From NCBI RefSeq assembly GCF_014842925.1, contig NZ_JACYXJ010000001.1:620001-684000 (forward strand): a DNA stretch of 64,000 bases, in the 5' to 3' direction. Within the stretch, counting starts at the first letter, position 1. Each line of letters starts with the position of its first letter. Below the pieces are notes generated by a model. The model was not told the origin of the DNA and ran no database searches. It was given only the letters and a program-made list of their open reading frames with translations. A program made the position numbers and the translations under genes. The DNA is from Roseibium polysiphoniae (GTDB lineage Bacteria > Pseudomonadota > Alphaproteobacteria > Rhizobiales > Stappiaceae). Shown here one piece after another: positions 1-8,163 of the stretch.

Positions 1-27
1 GATCATCATACGGCAAAAGCGGCAGTT

Positions 28-636
28 TTAGAGCTTTTCCATCGGAGCGCGATTGTCTTGAAGGTCGGGTGCGTCCGAACCTTCGCCGACGGCATCCGTC
101 AACATGGGAATCGCGTCTTCGATTCGGTCGGCAACCAGGTAGGGAACCTCACGATCCGGACGGATGAAGCCCTGGGCGCGCATGTGATCGAGCAATTCAA
201 GCAGCGGTGACCAGAACCCGTTGACGTTGGCCAGAAGCACAGGCTTCTTGTGCTGGCCAAGCTGAGCCCAGGTCATCATCTCGACCGCTTCCTCAAGCGT
301 GCCGATCCCGCCGGGAAGGACGATGAAGGCGTCGGCCTTTTGAAACATGAGCTGCTTGCGCTCATGCATGTTTTCCGTAATCGTCAAATCGCTGACAGCG
401 TCCAGCATTTCTTCGCGTTTTTCGAGGAAATGTGGAATGATGCCAGTGACTTGGCCGCCTTCGTCCAGAACCGCCTTGGCGACGGTCCCCATCAGGCCGA
501 CAGAGCCCCCGCCATAGACGAGACGCAAACCGGTTTCGGCCAGCAACTGCCCGAGGCGTGTGGCGGTTGCCTCATAAACAGGGTCGGTCCCAAAGCTGGA
601 ACCACAATAGACGCAGACGCTTTGAATTTTTTTCAT
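28..636 (-). CDS. LOG-family nucleoside 5'-monophosphate phosphoribohydrolase
   Basis: This 202-residue protein has the Rossmann-type LOG/TIGR00730 signatures: a glycine-rich GGGSVGLMG segment at residues 42-50, MHERK at 90-94 and the hallmark PGGIGTLEE at 108-116. Family members hydrolyse the N-glycosidic bond of AMP-like nucleotides, including cytokinin riboside monophosphates. In bacteria the physiological role is usually nucleotide salvage or clean-up. The protein is cytosolic with no signal peptide. The length is normal for the family (about 190-210). It stands alone on the minus strand and is divergent from the LysM gene across about 240 bases. The family call is firm. Cytokinin as the real substrate is not shown by the sequence. 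Confidence 0.9.
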   Translation of the reverse strand: MKKIQSVCVYCGSSFGTDPVYEATATRLGQLLAETGLRLVYGGGSVGLMGTVAKAVLDEGGQVTGIIPHFLEKREEMLDAVSDLTITENMHERKQLMFQKADAFIVLPGGIGTLEEAVEMMTWAQLGQHKKPVLLANVNGFWSPLLELLDHMRAQGFIRPDREVPYLVADRIEDAIPMLTDAVGEGSDAPDLQDNRAPMEKL

Positions 637-878
637 CTGATTTGTTTTGCACCGGCAGGTCGCAAGGTCAAGCGCAGCATTTGAGCGCCCAGATCATAAA
701 TGTGGCAAGCCTTTCAAACAGGGTGCGGATTTCTTGCCGCGATACAAAAAGGCGTATATTCATAGCCTTAGTGAAAGTTTACCGACTGCTGAAGCTGACC
801 TGATGCTTTAGCCAGTCAGGAAAAGATCTTGACGGTGGGGAAGGAACAGGGTTTCCGCGCCGCGGATGGGAAGTCAGA

Positions 879-2450
879 ATGACGAACACTGCTTTGATCA
901 AGGCCGTTATTGCTGCCTTTTTTGTAGGGAGCGCCGCGCTGGTCACCGGGTATATTTACTCGAACAGTGGCGATGACGACCAGGCGCCCGCAACGCAATC
1001 GGTTGCAGAATCGACGCAAGAGCCTGCCGACACGTCCGGCGAGGAAGAGGTCGCCGCAACCAGCGCGGCGGATGACACAGACAGTGCCGCGGAAGAACCT
1101 GATGTTGCCTCCGCGCCGGCAGAAACCCTTCTGTTTGATGTGGTCGGCGTTGAGCCAACCGGTGATGCGGTGGTTGCAGGACGTTCCGAGCCGGGAGCCA
1201 TCGTGGCACTGACGGCAAACGGAGAAGTCGTTGGCAAGGGCATAGCGAACGACAAGGGCGAGTGGACCATCATTCTGGATGAACCGCTGCCATCTGGTGA
1301 CTATGATGTCGGTCTTCAGACCCAGAATGCGGACGGAACATCGACCGGCGATTCGAGCCAGCGTCTGGCTGTATCGGTCCCCGAAGACGGCACGTCGCAG
1401 CCCCTCGTGGTTTTGAACAGCCCGGATGCGCCGTCGACCTTGCTTCAAAAGCCTGAACTCGCTGAAGCCGCGCCTTCCGAAACTGCGCCAGCCGAAGCCG
1501 CTCCTGAGCAAGAACAACAGGTCGCGGTGACGGAAGCAGAGGAGACAACAGCTCCTGCCACTGAGGCTGTCGCAGATGCCGCTTCTGACGTGACCGGCGA
1601 TACCAGTCCGGAAGTGGGCGCACCCGCTGTCGATGAAACCGTTGTGGCGGCGGTCGAGCCAGCGGCACCGGACGTGGCTGCTGAAGGTGCCGAGGACGTT
1701 GTTTCAGAGGCGCAGTCGGAGGCCACTGACGAACCTGCGCCAGTCGAAACAGCAAGTCCGGCAGACCCGGTTGCCAAACCTGTCAGAGAACCGATTGCCG
1801 AAACCGCGGCCGCCAATGTTGGTAGCGCTGAAGAACCGGCACCCGTCCAGAAGCCTTCAAGCGAAGCAGTGGCCTCGACGCCGTCGCCAACCGAAGAGGC
1901 AAGCTCTGATCCTGCGGCGCTCACGGTTACCGTCGATGCGGTCGAATCTGAGGCCGGCAAGATCTATGTGGCCGGGACTGGCAAGGCTGGAAACACGATA
2001 CAGGTCTATGTTGCCGACGCCCTGATTGGAGACGGGGTTATCGGCAGCAATGACCGTTGGCTGATCGAAGAGCGGCGGGACCTTGCGCCCGGCTCGGTTG
2101 AGGTGCGCGCGGATATGGTTGGTGCTGATGGCAAGGTTCTGGCGCGCGCTGCCGTGACCTTTGAAAAGGAAGCAGAAGCCATTGTCCTGACCAAGGTCGT
2201 TGCTTCCGGTCAATCCGCCGACAACTCCGAGAGCGCGGGCGTGACGGTCTCCAAGCCTCTGCCGAATGTCATCATTCGCAAGGGCGACAATCTGTGGCGT
2301 ATTTCCCGCCGTCTCTATGGGGATGGCGTTCGTTACACGACGATCTATCAGGCCAACAAGAAGCAGATCCGCAATCCTGATCTGATCTATCCCGGGCAGG
2401 TGTTCCTGACCCCTGAGGACGATCTTAACTGGGCGCCTGAACAGAACTAA
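879..2450 (+). CDS. LysM-domain envelope protein with Ig-like modules and an acidic linker
   Basis: The protein has 523 residues. One N-terminal hydrophobic helix (about 5-28) is likely a signal anchor. An Ig-like module follows (about 85-160, with a GEWTIILDEPL strand pattern), then a long low-complexity stretch rich in Ala, Glu, Pro and Val (about 180-340). A second Ig-like module (about 350-430) shares the 'NDRW/GEW' core with the first, and a C-terminal LysM domain lies at about 463-515 (KGDNLWRISRRLYGDG ... IYPGQVF). LysM binds peptidoglycan, so the protein is probably tethered in the inner membrane and spans the periplasm to the wall. The alanine/proline/glutamate linker would act as a spacer. 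The gene is monocistronic and ends in a clear hairpin terminator. Its cellular function is unknown; a role in envelope organisation is inference. Confidence 0.82.
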   Translation: MTNTALIKAVIAAFFVGSAALVTGYIYSNSGDDDQAPATQSVAESTQEPADTSGEEEVAATSAADDTDSAAEEPDVASAPAETLLFDVVGVEPTGDAVVAGRSEPGAIVALTANGEVVGKGIANDKGEWTIILDEPLPSGDYDVGLQTQNADGTSTGDSSQRLAVSVPEDGTSQPLVVLNSPDAPSTLLQKPELAEAAPSETAPAEAAPEQEQQVAVTEAEETTAPATEAVADAASDVTGDTSPEVGAPAVDETVVAAVEPAAPDVAAEGAEDVVSEAQSEATDEPAPVETASPADPVAKPVREPIAETAAANVGSAEEPAPVQKPSSEAVASTPSPTEEASSDPAALTVTVDAVESEAGKIYVAGTGKAGNTIQVYVADALIGDGVIGSNDRWLIEERRDLAPGSVEVRADMVGADGKVLARAAVTFEKEAEAIVLTKVVASGQSADNSESAGVTVSKPLPNVIIRKGDNLWRISRRLYGDGVRYTTIYQANKKQIRNPDLIYPGQVFLTPEDDLNWAPEQN

Positions 2451-2474
2451 AACAACCTTACGCGAGTTTTATGA

Positions 2475-2510
2475 AGCCGCCGCAGCCTGTCTGGATGCGG
2501 CGGCTCCGTT
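2475..2510 (+). terminator. Rho-independent terminator after the LysM gene
   Basis: A 10-bp perfect stem (AGCCGCCGCA at 2475-2484 with its complement at 2496-2505) encloses an 11-base loop and is followed by CCGTTTTG. It lies 25 bases after the LysM stop codon. Confidence 0.8.
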
Positions 2511-2593
2511 TTGTGCGCTGTTCGACGTGGTCTAGCGCCATCAGCCTGTGCGCTTATCTGTAAAATTGATCTCACGCCCTTGTTAAACATCTA

Positions 2594-2617
2594 ATTCATC
2601 GCATATTTACGATGAGA
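2594..2617. promoter_or_regulatory. Candidate ArsR-family operator
   Basis: An imperfect 12-12 palindrome has left arm ATTCATCGCATA and right arm TTTACGATGAGA, with 8 of 12 positions complementary and a CATCG/CGATG core. It lies about 45 bases upstream of the ArsR start codon. Size and position suit autoregulation by an ArsR dimer, but I have no second site for comparison. Confidence 0.35.
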
Positions 2618-2661
2618 TCCGGTGCAATCTTAATGTGCCGGGCAGGTGGAGAGGACGCTTA

Positions 2662-3147
2662 ATGGATGGCAAGCGAACCGGTTCGACGCGGGCCGGCGAA
2701 GGATCGTCTTTGCGTGACAGTTCGAATGAGTGCGGGCGAGACAATGTCGGCCAGGATCCAAACTCGGATCTCTCGCGCATTTTCAGGGCCTTGGGGCATC
2801 CTGCCCGGATTGCGATCATCGAAGCCCTCGCGAACCGACCTGATGCCTGTTGCGGAGATATTGTTCAGGCCTTGCCCCTTGCCCAGTCGACGGTTTCACA
2901 GCATCTGCAGGTTTTGAAAGAGGCCGGTTTGCTGACCTGCTGTACCCGCGGACGCTGCTGCCACTATGACCTTGATGTCGACAGGCTTCACGAGGCGAGT
3001 GCAGCAGCCGAGACCTTTTTCTCTGCCGTCCTGAAAGCGGGCAGTGGAGCGTCGGCACCATCTTTCACGCCGCCAGCCGCCTACCTTGAAGGCAAGGGCG
3101 GCGACACTGCCGATAAGACAGAAATTCCGTCTGGAGACACTCTTTGA
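2662..3147 (+). CDS. ArsR/SmtB-family transcriptional repressor with paired cysteines
   Basis: This 161-residue winged-helix regulator has its ArsR core at about residues 35-115 (FRALGHPARI, then STVSQHLQVLKEAGL as the recognition helix). The ATG at 2662 is chosen because GGAGAGGA sits just upstream; an in-frame GTG at 2635 has none. Three Cys-Cys pairs are visible: 63-64 (DACCGD, the place where ArsR proteins often carry their helix-3 metal site), 93-94 and 99-100 (in the wing, CTRGRCC). There is also a lone Cys24. This suggests thiol-based sensing of a soft metal, metalloid or redox signal. The stop codon overlaps the TTG start of the exporter gene as TTGA, so the two are translationally coupled. 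The inducer is unknown. Confidence 0.88.
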   Translation: MDGKRTGSTRAGEGSSLRDSSNECGRDNVGQDPNSDLSRIFRALGHPARIAIIEALANRPDACCGDIVQALPLAQSTVSQHLQVLKEAGLLTCCTRGRCCHYDLDVDRLHEASAAAETFFSAVLKAGSGASAPSFTPPAAYLEGKGGDTADKTEIPSGDTL

Positions 3148-5081
3148 CCGATCAGACCTCACAGTCTTCTGCCGATACGGGTGCAACTGGCGCTGATCCG
3201 CAGCCCGCAAACCCTGTCAGCGCGGACGAGGGATCCACTTTTGCCACACTGATCAACCTGTGGCCTTACATCTGGCCAGCTCACCGTCCGGACCTGAAAG
3301 GTCGGGTCCTGCTTGCGGTCGTCGCCTTGGTGATTGCCAAGGTGGTGACGGTGTTCTCGCCCTACTTCTTTGCCTGGTCGACGGATGCACTGACGGGAGA
3401 GACCGATAATCTGCCGGCGTTCCTCGTTGCGCCGATCATGCTTGTGCTGGCGTACAATGCGGCTCGCGTCCTCGCTGTTGCCTTCAACCAGATGCGCGAT
3501 GCGCTCTTTGCCCGCGTCGGGCAGCACGCGGTACGTCAACTGGCGAACATCACATTCCGGCACTTGCACGAGCTCTCCTTGCGGTTCCACCTGGCGCGGC
3601 GGACCGGCGGTCTGTCTCGTGTGATCGAACGCGGGGTCAAGGGCATTGAGGCGATCGTTCGCTTCACCATCCTCAACGGGATCCCGACGGTCCTCGAGTT
3701 CGCCATCATGGCGGTCGTGATCTGGTATCAGTTCGGCCTGGACTATCTGGCGATCGTCGCCCTGATGATCGTTGCCTATGTCTGGTTCACCATCAAGGCG
3801 TCCAACTGGCGGATCGCCATTCGCCGCGAGATGAACGATAGCGACACCGACGCCAATTCAAAGGCCATCGACAGCCTGCTCAACTTCGAGACCGTCAAGT
3901 ACTTCGGCAACGAGAAGATGGAAGCGGCACGCTTCGACGTGTCGATGGAGAAATATGAAAAAGCAGCCACCAAGACCTGGACCTCTCTTGCCTGGTTGAA
4001 CCTGGGCCAGACCGTGATCCTCGGGATCGGCATGGCAGCCTGCATGGTGCTCTCGGCGCGCTCCGTCATGGCAGGCACCCAGACCATCGGCGATTTCGTC
4101 CTGATCAATGCGCTTTTGATGCAGATCTCCATCCCGCTCAATTTCATTGGCTTCATCTACCGCGAAATCCGCCAGGGCCTCGCCGATATCGAAAGCATGT
4201 TCGATCTGCTCGGCGTTCCCGCCGAAATTGAGGACAAGGCCGATGCAAAGGACCTGCGGGCGGTCGAGGGGCGGATTGTTTTCGACAATGTCCGCTTTCA
4301 CTACGATCAGAATCGGCCGATCCTGAAGGGCATCGACTTTGAGGTTCCTGCCGGCAAGTCGGTTGCAATCGTCGGCCCCTCCGGTGCAGGCAAGTCAACG
4401 ATCTCACGGCTCTTGTTCCGCTTCTATGATGTCAGTGGCGGAGCGGTGCGCATCGACGATCAGGATGTTCGCGATGTGACCCAGGAGAGCGTGCGCAGCG
4501 CCATCGGCATGGTTCCGCAGGACACGGTCCTTTTCAACGACACCATCGCCTACAACATCCGCTATGGCCGTCCGGATGCAACCGATGAAGAGGTCAAGGA
4601 AGCCGCACGCATGGCGCAGATCCATGACTTTATCGAGCGGTTGCCTGATGGCTATCAATCGGAAGTCGGCGAGCGTGGACTGAAGCTGTCTGGCGGCGAA
4701 AAACAGCGTGTGGCAATCGCCCGAACCATCCTCAAGGCACCGCCGATCCTGATCCTGGATGAGGCGACCTCCGCGCTGGACACGCATACCGAGCGCGAAA
4801 TCCAGACGGCTCTGGATCAGGTGTCGAAGAACCGGACGACGCTTGTGATCGCACACCGGTTGTCCACTGTGGTCAATGCAGATCAGATCATTGTTCTGGA
4901 GGCCGGCGAAATCGCTGAACGTGGCACGCATGCGCAGTTGATGGCAAAGGGCGGGCTCTATGCGTCCATGTGGGCACGCCAGCGCGAGGCAGATGAAGCG
5001 GAAGAACGGTTGCGGGCCGCCAAGGAGGCCGACGAACTTGGCGTTGTTCAGCGCGGTCCTCGCGCGGGCGAACCCGTCTGA
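3144..5081 (+). CDS. Atm1/ABCB7-type ABC exporter
   Basis: This 645-residue half-transporter has an exporter membrane domain of about six helices (roughly residues 50-335) followed by one nucleotide-binding domain. Walker A is GPSGAGKST at 411-419, the signature LSGGE is at 515-519, and Walker B ends in Asp539-Glu540. The segment NSKAIDSLLNFETVKYFGNE is the characteristic Atm1/HMT1 fingerprint. Known relatives export glutathione-linked sulfur compounds (mitochondrial Atm1) or glutathione-metal complexes (Novosphingobium Atm1). It starts at a TTG inside the ArsR stop codon. The pairing with a cysteine-rich repressor argues for inducible export of metal-thiol conjugates rather than constitutive Fe-S export, but that is inference. 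Confidence 0.9.
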   Translation: MTDQTSQSSADTGATGADPQPANPVSADEGSTFATLINLWPYIWPAHRPDLKGRVLLAVVALVIAKVVTVFSPYFFAWSTDALTGETDNLPAFLVAPIMLVLAYNAARVLAVAFNQMRDALFARVGQHAVRQLANITFRHLHELSLRFHLARRTGGLSRVIERGVKGIEAIVRFTILNGIPTVLEFAIMAVVIWYQFGLDYLAIVALMIVAYVWFTIKASNWRIAIRREMNDSDTDANSKAIDSLLNFETVKYFGNEKMEAARFDVSMEKYEKAATKTWTSLAWLNLGQTVILGIGMAACMVLSARSVMAGTQTIGDFVLINALLMQISIPLNFIGFIYREIRQGLADIESMFDLLGVPAEIEDKADAKDLRAVEGRIVFDNVRFHYDQNRPILKGIDFEVPAGKSVAIVGPSGAGKSTISRLLFRFYDVSGGAVRIDDQDVRDVTQESVRSAIGMVPQDTVLFNDTIAYNIRYGRPDATDEEVKEAARMAQIHDFIERLPDGYQSEVGERGLKLSGGEKQRVAIARTILKAPPILILDEATSALDTHTEREIQTALDQVSKNRTTLVIAHRLSTVVNADQIIVLEAGEIAERGTHAQLMAKGGLYASMWARQREADEAEERLRAAKEADELGVVQRGPRAGEPV

Positions 5082-5096
5082 TCCCAAGTGCTTTTT

Positions 5097-5128
5097 AACG
5101 AAGCCGTCTCAATTCAGGCGGCTTCGTT
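5097..5128. terminator. Bidirectional terminator, Atm1-type gene / small gene
   Basis: A perfect 10-bp stem (AACGAAGCCG at 5097-5106, complement at 5119-5128) has a 12-base loop and T-rich sequence on both sides (CGTTTTG on plus; CGTTAAAAAG on minus is poorer). It lies 15 bases after the exporter stop. The stop codon of the small convergent gene sits in its loop. Confidence 0.72.
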
Positions 5129-5296
5129 TTGAGTTGGCAGGCAGGCGCGCTCGGTTGTCTTTTTGACGGTCTCGGAAACCGATCGTTCCTGCGGCGCCTC
5201 CTTTTTGACGCCAAGCAGCAGGCCAAAAAGCGCGCGTATGGCCTGATGACGATGCAGGCGTGCGCGTCTTTCGAATTCATCTCCGGTGTGGAACAT
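5114..5296 (-). CDS. Small basic protein of unknown function, divergent from a LysR gene
   Basis: This 60-residue reading frame has a very good ribosome binding site (AAAGGAG, then seven bases, then ATG), which is why I accept it over the longer out-of-frame alternatives. The protein has a basic N-terminal helix (RRARLHRHQ), a short hydrophobic run (ALFGLLLG) and a polar tail, with no domain I recognise. It is transcribed divergently from the LysR regulator with about 95 bases between the starts, the usual arrangement for a LysR target. It ends inside a terminator loop. It may be a small membrane-associated or DUF1127-like protein, but the Trp/Arg signature of DUF1127 is absent. Confidence 0.55.
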   Translation of the reverse strand: MFHTGDEFERRARLHRHQAIRALFGLLLGVKKEAPQERSVSETVKKTTERACLPTQNEAA

Positions 5297-5390
5297 GTTG
5301 GTCTCCTTTCGTGATGAGAGGAGTGTCGCATGTGCTATTGAATGCTATAATCAGGCTTGATTGGGTAGGATCATTCGGAGTTTTGGGATA

Positions 5391-6332
5391 ATGCGTCTCG
5401 ACGATCTAAGGTTCTTCACACGTGTTGCTGCGTTGAACAACCTGTCCGCCGCCGGGCGCGAATTTGGCCTGTCTCCCTCTGCTGCAAGTTCCCGGCTGAC
5501 GACGCTTGAGCGCGCTGTTGGGGCTCAGCTCTTCGCACGCACGACCCGCCGCACCACGTTGACCGAGGCCGGGAGGCTCTTTCTGGAGCACACCACCACT
5601 GCCTTGTCAGAGATGGACATGGCACTTGGTCATCTAGAGGCTGTCAGCGAAGCACCAAGTGGCGTCTTGCGCATTTCCTGCAACATGTTTTTTGGCCGAA
5701 AACACGTGCTTCCACACCTGCGCGAATTCAGGGAGCTCTACCCTGACATCAGGATCGCAATTGATTGCACGGATCGGATCGTCGACATCGTTGCCGAAGG
5801 TTATGACATGGCAATCAGGGGCGCGCCCTTGCCCGATTCCTCGCTTGTTGCACGGCGGCTCGGCAGCAACAAACGGGCTCTCTGTGCCTCGCCTGATTAC
5901 ATCGCCCGGAAGGGGACGCCCAAGTCTCCCTCAGACCTGATCAATCACGATTGTATCGGCCTCGAGGCCATGCCTTTCTGGTACTTCCATGGCCCTGATG
6001 GCGAGATCGCGCATCGCGTGGCCCACTCGATTTATGGCGATAGTGGTGATTTTGCCTATGACGCCACCGTCCACGGGCTCGGCCTGAGTGTCAAATCCAT
6101 CTCTCACGTTTGGGAAGACCTGCGGGATGGCAGGGTCGTCTCGGTGATGGAAGACTATCCGATCGCGCGCACGGGTGACATCTGCGCCGTCTATCCGCCT
6201 GGCAAATACACGCCGCCAAAAGTCTCGGCCTTTATTGACTTCTTGAAGTCGAAATATGGAAAGCCGCCTTATTGGGAGACCGATTATCGCGGCAGTCGGG
6301 CCTCCGAAGCGGGAAAACCGCCATCGGTTTGA
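5391..6332 (+). CDS. LysR-family transcriptional regulator
   Basis: The protein has 313 residues, starting at the ATG preceded by GGAG about 12 bases upstream; an in-frame start 30 bases earlier lacks a site. The N-terminal winged helix (MRLDDLRFFTRV ... LSPSAASSRLTTLERAVGAQLFARTTRRTTLTEAG, about 1-60) and linker are standard. The effector-binding domain (about 90-295) has the two-lobe periplasmic-binding fold typical of the CrgA/DsdC-like LysR branch. It is divergent from the 60-residue gene at 5114-5296, a plausible target. The effector cannot be told from the sequence. Confidence 0.92.
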   Translation: MRLDDLRFFTRVAALNNLSAAGREFGLSPSAASSRLTTLERAVGAQLFARTTRRTTLTEAGRLFLEHTTTALSEMDMALGHLEAVSEAPSGVLRISCNMFFGRKHVLPHLREFRELYPDIRIAIDCTDRIVDIVAEGYDMAIRGAPLPDSSLVARRLGSNKRALCASPDYIARKGTPKSPSDLINHDCIGLEAMPFWYFHGPDGEIAHRVAHSIYGDSGDFAYDATVHGLGLSVKSISHVWEDLRDGRVVSVMEDYPIARTGDICAVYPPGKYTPPKVSAFIDFLKSKYGKPPYWETDYRGSRASEAGKPPSV

Positions 6333-6472
6333 TGAGAACGGTTCATTCCCGGCCAAAAAGCCGCTAGAACCGCAACAGAAACGAAAAACAGAACAGTGCC
6401 TATTGGCGCTGTCAGTTCGGCGCCCCGATTTCAAATCGCAGCCTGGCAGCCGGACCAATCAAGGAAACACCA

Positions 6473-7177
6473 ATGTCACTCGTCGATTCCGTCACCAAGG
6501 CCTTCGTTCCGATCCACCGCGAGGGCTGGCCCTTTATCGCGATCGCATTGGTTGCGACGGTCGTTATCGGCTGGTTCGTCGATCCGCTGTTCTGGATCGG
6601 TCTGATCCTGACAGGCTGGGTTTGCTACTTCTTCCGCGACCCGGCGCGTGTGACGCCCGTTGACGACAATCTGATTGTCTCGCCAGCCGATGGCGTCGTC
6701 AGCCACGTCGGTCCCGTCATGCCGCCGGCAGAGTTGGAACTTGGCAGCGAACCAATGCTGCGTGTGTCGATTTTCATGAATGTCTTCAACTGCCATGTGA
6801 ACCGCGCGCCCATGGGCGGCAAGGTCACGCGCGTCGCCTATCGGGCAGGCAAGTTCCTGAACGCCGAATTGGACAAGGCAAGCGAGCACAACGAGCGCAA
6901 CGGCCTCGTGATCGAACGTGGCGAGGTCCGGATCGGCGTGGTTCAGATTGCAGGCTTGGTGGCGCGCCGGATTGTCTGCTTTGTGCGCGAAGGTGAGAGC
7001 ATTGGCGCTGGCGAACGCTTTGGCCTGATCCGTTTCGGGTCCCGGCTTGACGTCTATTTTCCCGAAGGCACGGTTCCCCGGGTTGCTCTGGGGCAGACCA
7101 TGATCGCTGGCGAGACCGTGCTGGCAAATCTTTCCGAAAACGGCGGCAAGGCCCAACCGCTGACACGCGTCAGCTGA
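6473..7177 (+). CDS. psd: Phosphatidylserine decarboxylase proenzyme
   Basis: This 234-residue protein is the short, archaeal/alphaproteobacterial type of PSD. It has two N-terminal membrane helices (about 18-55). The conserved ASPADG-like segment reads [12 protein letters not shown], followed by [12 protein letters not shown]. The self-cleavage site is Gly189-Ser190 within RFGSRLD. Cleavage makes the pyruvoyl group on Ser190, leaving a roughly 45-residue alpha chain. The enzyme makes phosphatidylethanolamine from phosphatidylserine in the inner membrane. pssA, which supplies its substrate, starts 10 bases downstream, so the two form an operon. Confidence 0.96.
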   Translation: MSLVDSVTKAFVPIHREGWPFIAIALVATVVIGWFVDPLFWIGLILTGWVCYFFRDPARVTPVDDNLIVSPADGVVSHVGPVMPPAELELGSEPMLRVSIFMNVFNCHVNRAPMGGKVTRVAYRAGKFLNAELDKASEHNERNGLVIERGEVRIGVVQIAGLVARRIVCFVREGESIGAGERFGLIRFGSRLDVYFPEGTVPRVALGQTMIAGETVLANLSENGGKAQPLTRVS

Positions 7178-7187
7178 GGACGAGCTG

Positions 7188-8075
7188 GTGACCGATTCTC
7201 TTGACGAGCACGACGCGGACACGGTCGGAAAATCCGAGCGCCGGCAGCCCCGTTTCCGGCGTGTACCTTTGCGCCTGATCCTGCCGAACATGGTCACACT
7301 GATGGCCTTGTGCTCCGGCCTGACCGCCATTCGCATGGCGTTTGAAGGCCGCTGGGAGTTCGCGATCGGAGCTGTGCTGGTGGCTGCCGTCCTCGACGCG
7401 CTCGATGGACGTTTGGCTCGTATGCTCAAGGGCACGTCACGCTTCGGCGCAGAGCTGGACTCACTGGCTGATTTCGTCAATTTCGGCGTGACACCAGCCT
7501 TGATGCTTTACGTCTGGATCTTGAACGAGGCGGGCTCTCTTGGCTGGATTGCAGCGCTGGTTTTCGCCATTTCGGCTGCCCTGCGCCTTGCGCGCTTCAA
7601 CGTCGCTCTCGACGATCCACACAAGCCCGCCTGGGCCGCGAATTTCTTCACCGGGGTACCCGCACCTGCGGGCGCGCTGATTGTGCTGATGCCGATCTAT
7701 TGGGAGTTTCTTGGGCTCTTGCCACATTGGCCTGAGTTCGCGCCCGGAGTTGCTCTCTATGCGATCGGAGTGGCGTTTTTGATGATCAGTCGCCTGCCCA
7801 CCTTTTCGGGCAAGCGCGTGGGGACGAGGGTCCGCCGCGACTATGTGCTGCCCCTCTTTGTCGTCGCCGTTCTGATCGTTGCGCTGACCGTCAGCTATCC
7901 TTTCCAGATGCTGGCTCTCGGATCTGCTCTTTACCTCCTGTCGATCCCCTTTTCCTGGCGCTCGCACCGGGCATATCTGAAATCTGATCAGACACTTGCA
8001 GCTGATGACGATGGCGATTGCGAAGACACGGATCTCGATCATCTGGGCGATCGCGACAAGCACGACGCGGGCTGA
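7188..8075 (+). CDS. pssA: CDP-diacylglycerol--serine O-phosphatidyltransferase
   Basis: This 295-residue membrane enzyme makes phosphatidylserine from CDP-diacylglycerol and serine. The CDP-alcohol phosphotransferase motif DG-x2-AR-x8-G-x3-D-x3-D is complete (Asp73, Gly74, Ala77, Arg78, Gly87, Asp91, Asp95). About eight hydrophobic helices follow. The start is GTG, preceded by GAGGA. The C-terminal end is acidic and charged (DDDGDCEDTDLDHLGDRDKH), which is longer and more acidic than I expect for the family. It sits directly behind psd, and the pair gives the complete route to phosphatidylethanolamine. Confidence 0.95.
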   Translation: MTDSLDEHDADTVGKSERRQPRFRRVPLRLILPNMVTLMALCSGLTAIRMAFEGRWEFAIGAVLVAAVLDALDGRLARMLKGTSRFGAELDSLADFVNFGVTPALMLYVWILNEAGSLGWIAALVFAISAALRLARFNVALDDPHKPAWAANFFTGVPAPAGALIVLMPIYWEFLGLLPHWPEFAPGVALYAIGVAFLMISRLPTFSGKRVGTRVRRDYVLPLFVVAVLIVALTVSYPFQMLALGSALYLLSIPFSWRSHRAYLKSDQTLAADDDGDCEDTDLDHLGDRDKHDAG

Positions 8076-8163
8076 TTTTCCAAAACAGCCTGCTCGCAAA
8101 TCGGGTTTCTCGCGCGCCCAACCCCGCATATCTAGGCATCCTCTTTCAATGAGGAGCCAGACG

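Noticed and set aside
734..760. Possible promoter TTGCCG ... TATATT before the LysM gene
   Set aside because: The spacer is only 15 bases, or 18 with a poor TTCTTG, so the match is too weak to list.
2568..2619. GATCTCA/TGAGATC inverted repeat upstream of the ArsR gene as an operator
   Set aside because: The arms are 38 bases apart, too far for one dimer. The nearer 12-12 palindrome at 2594-2617 is a better candidate.
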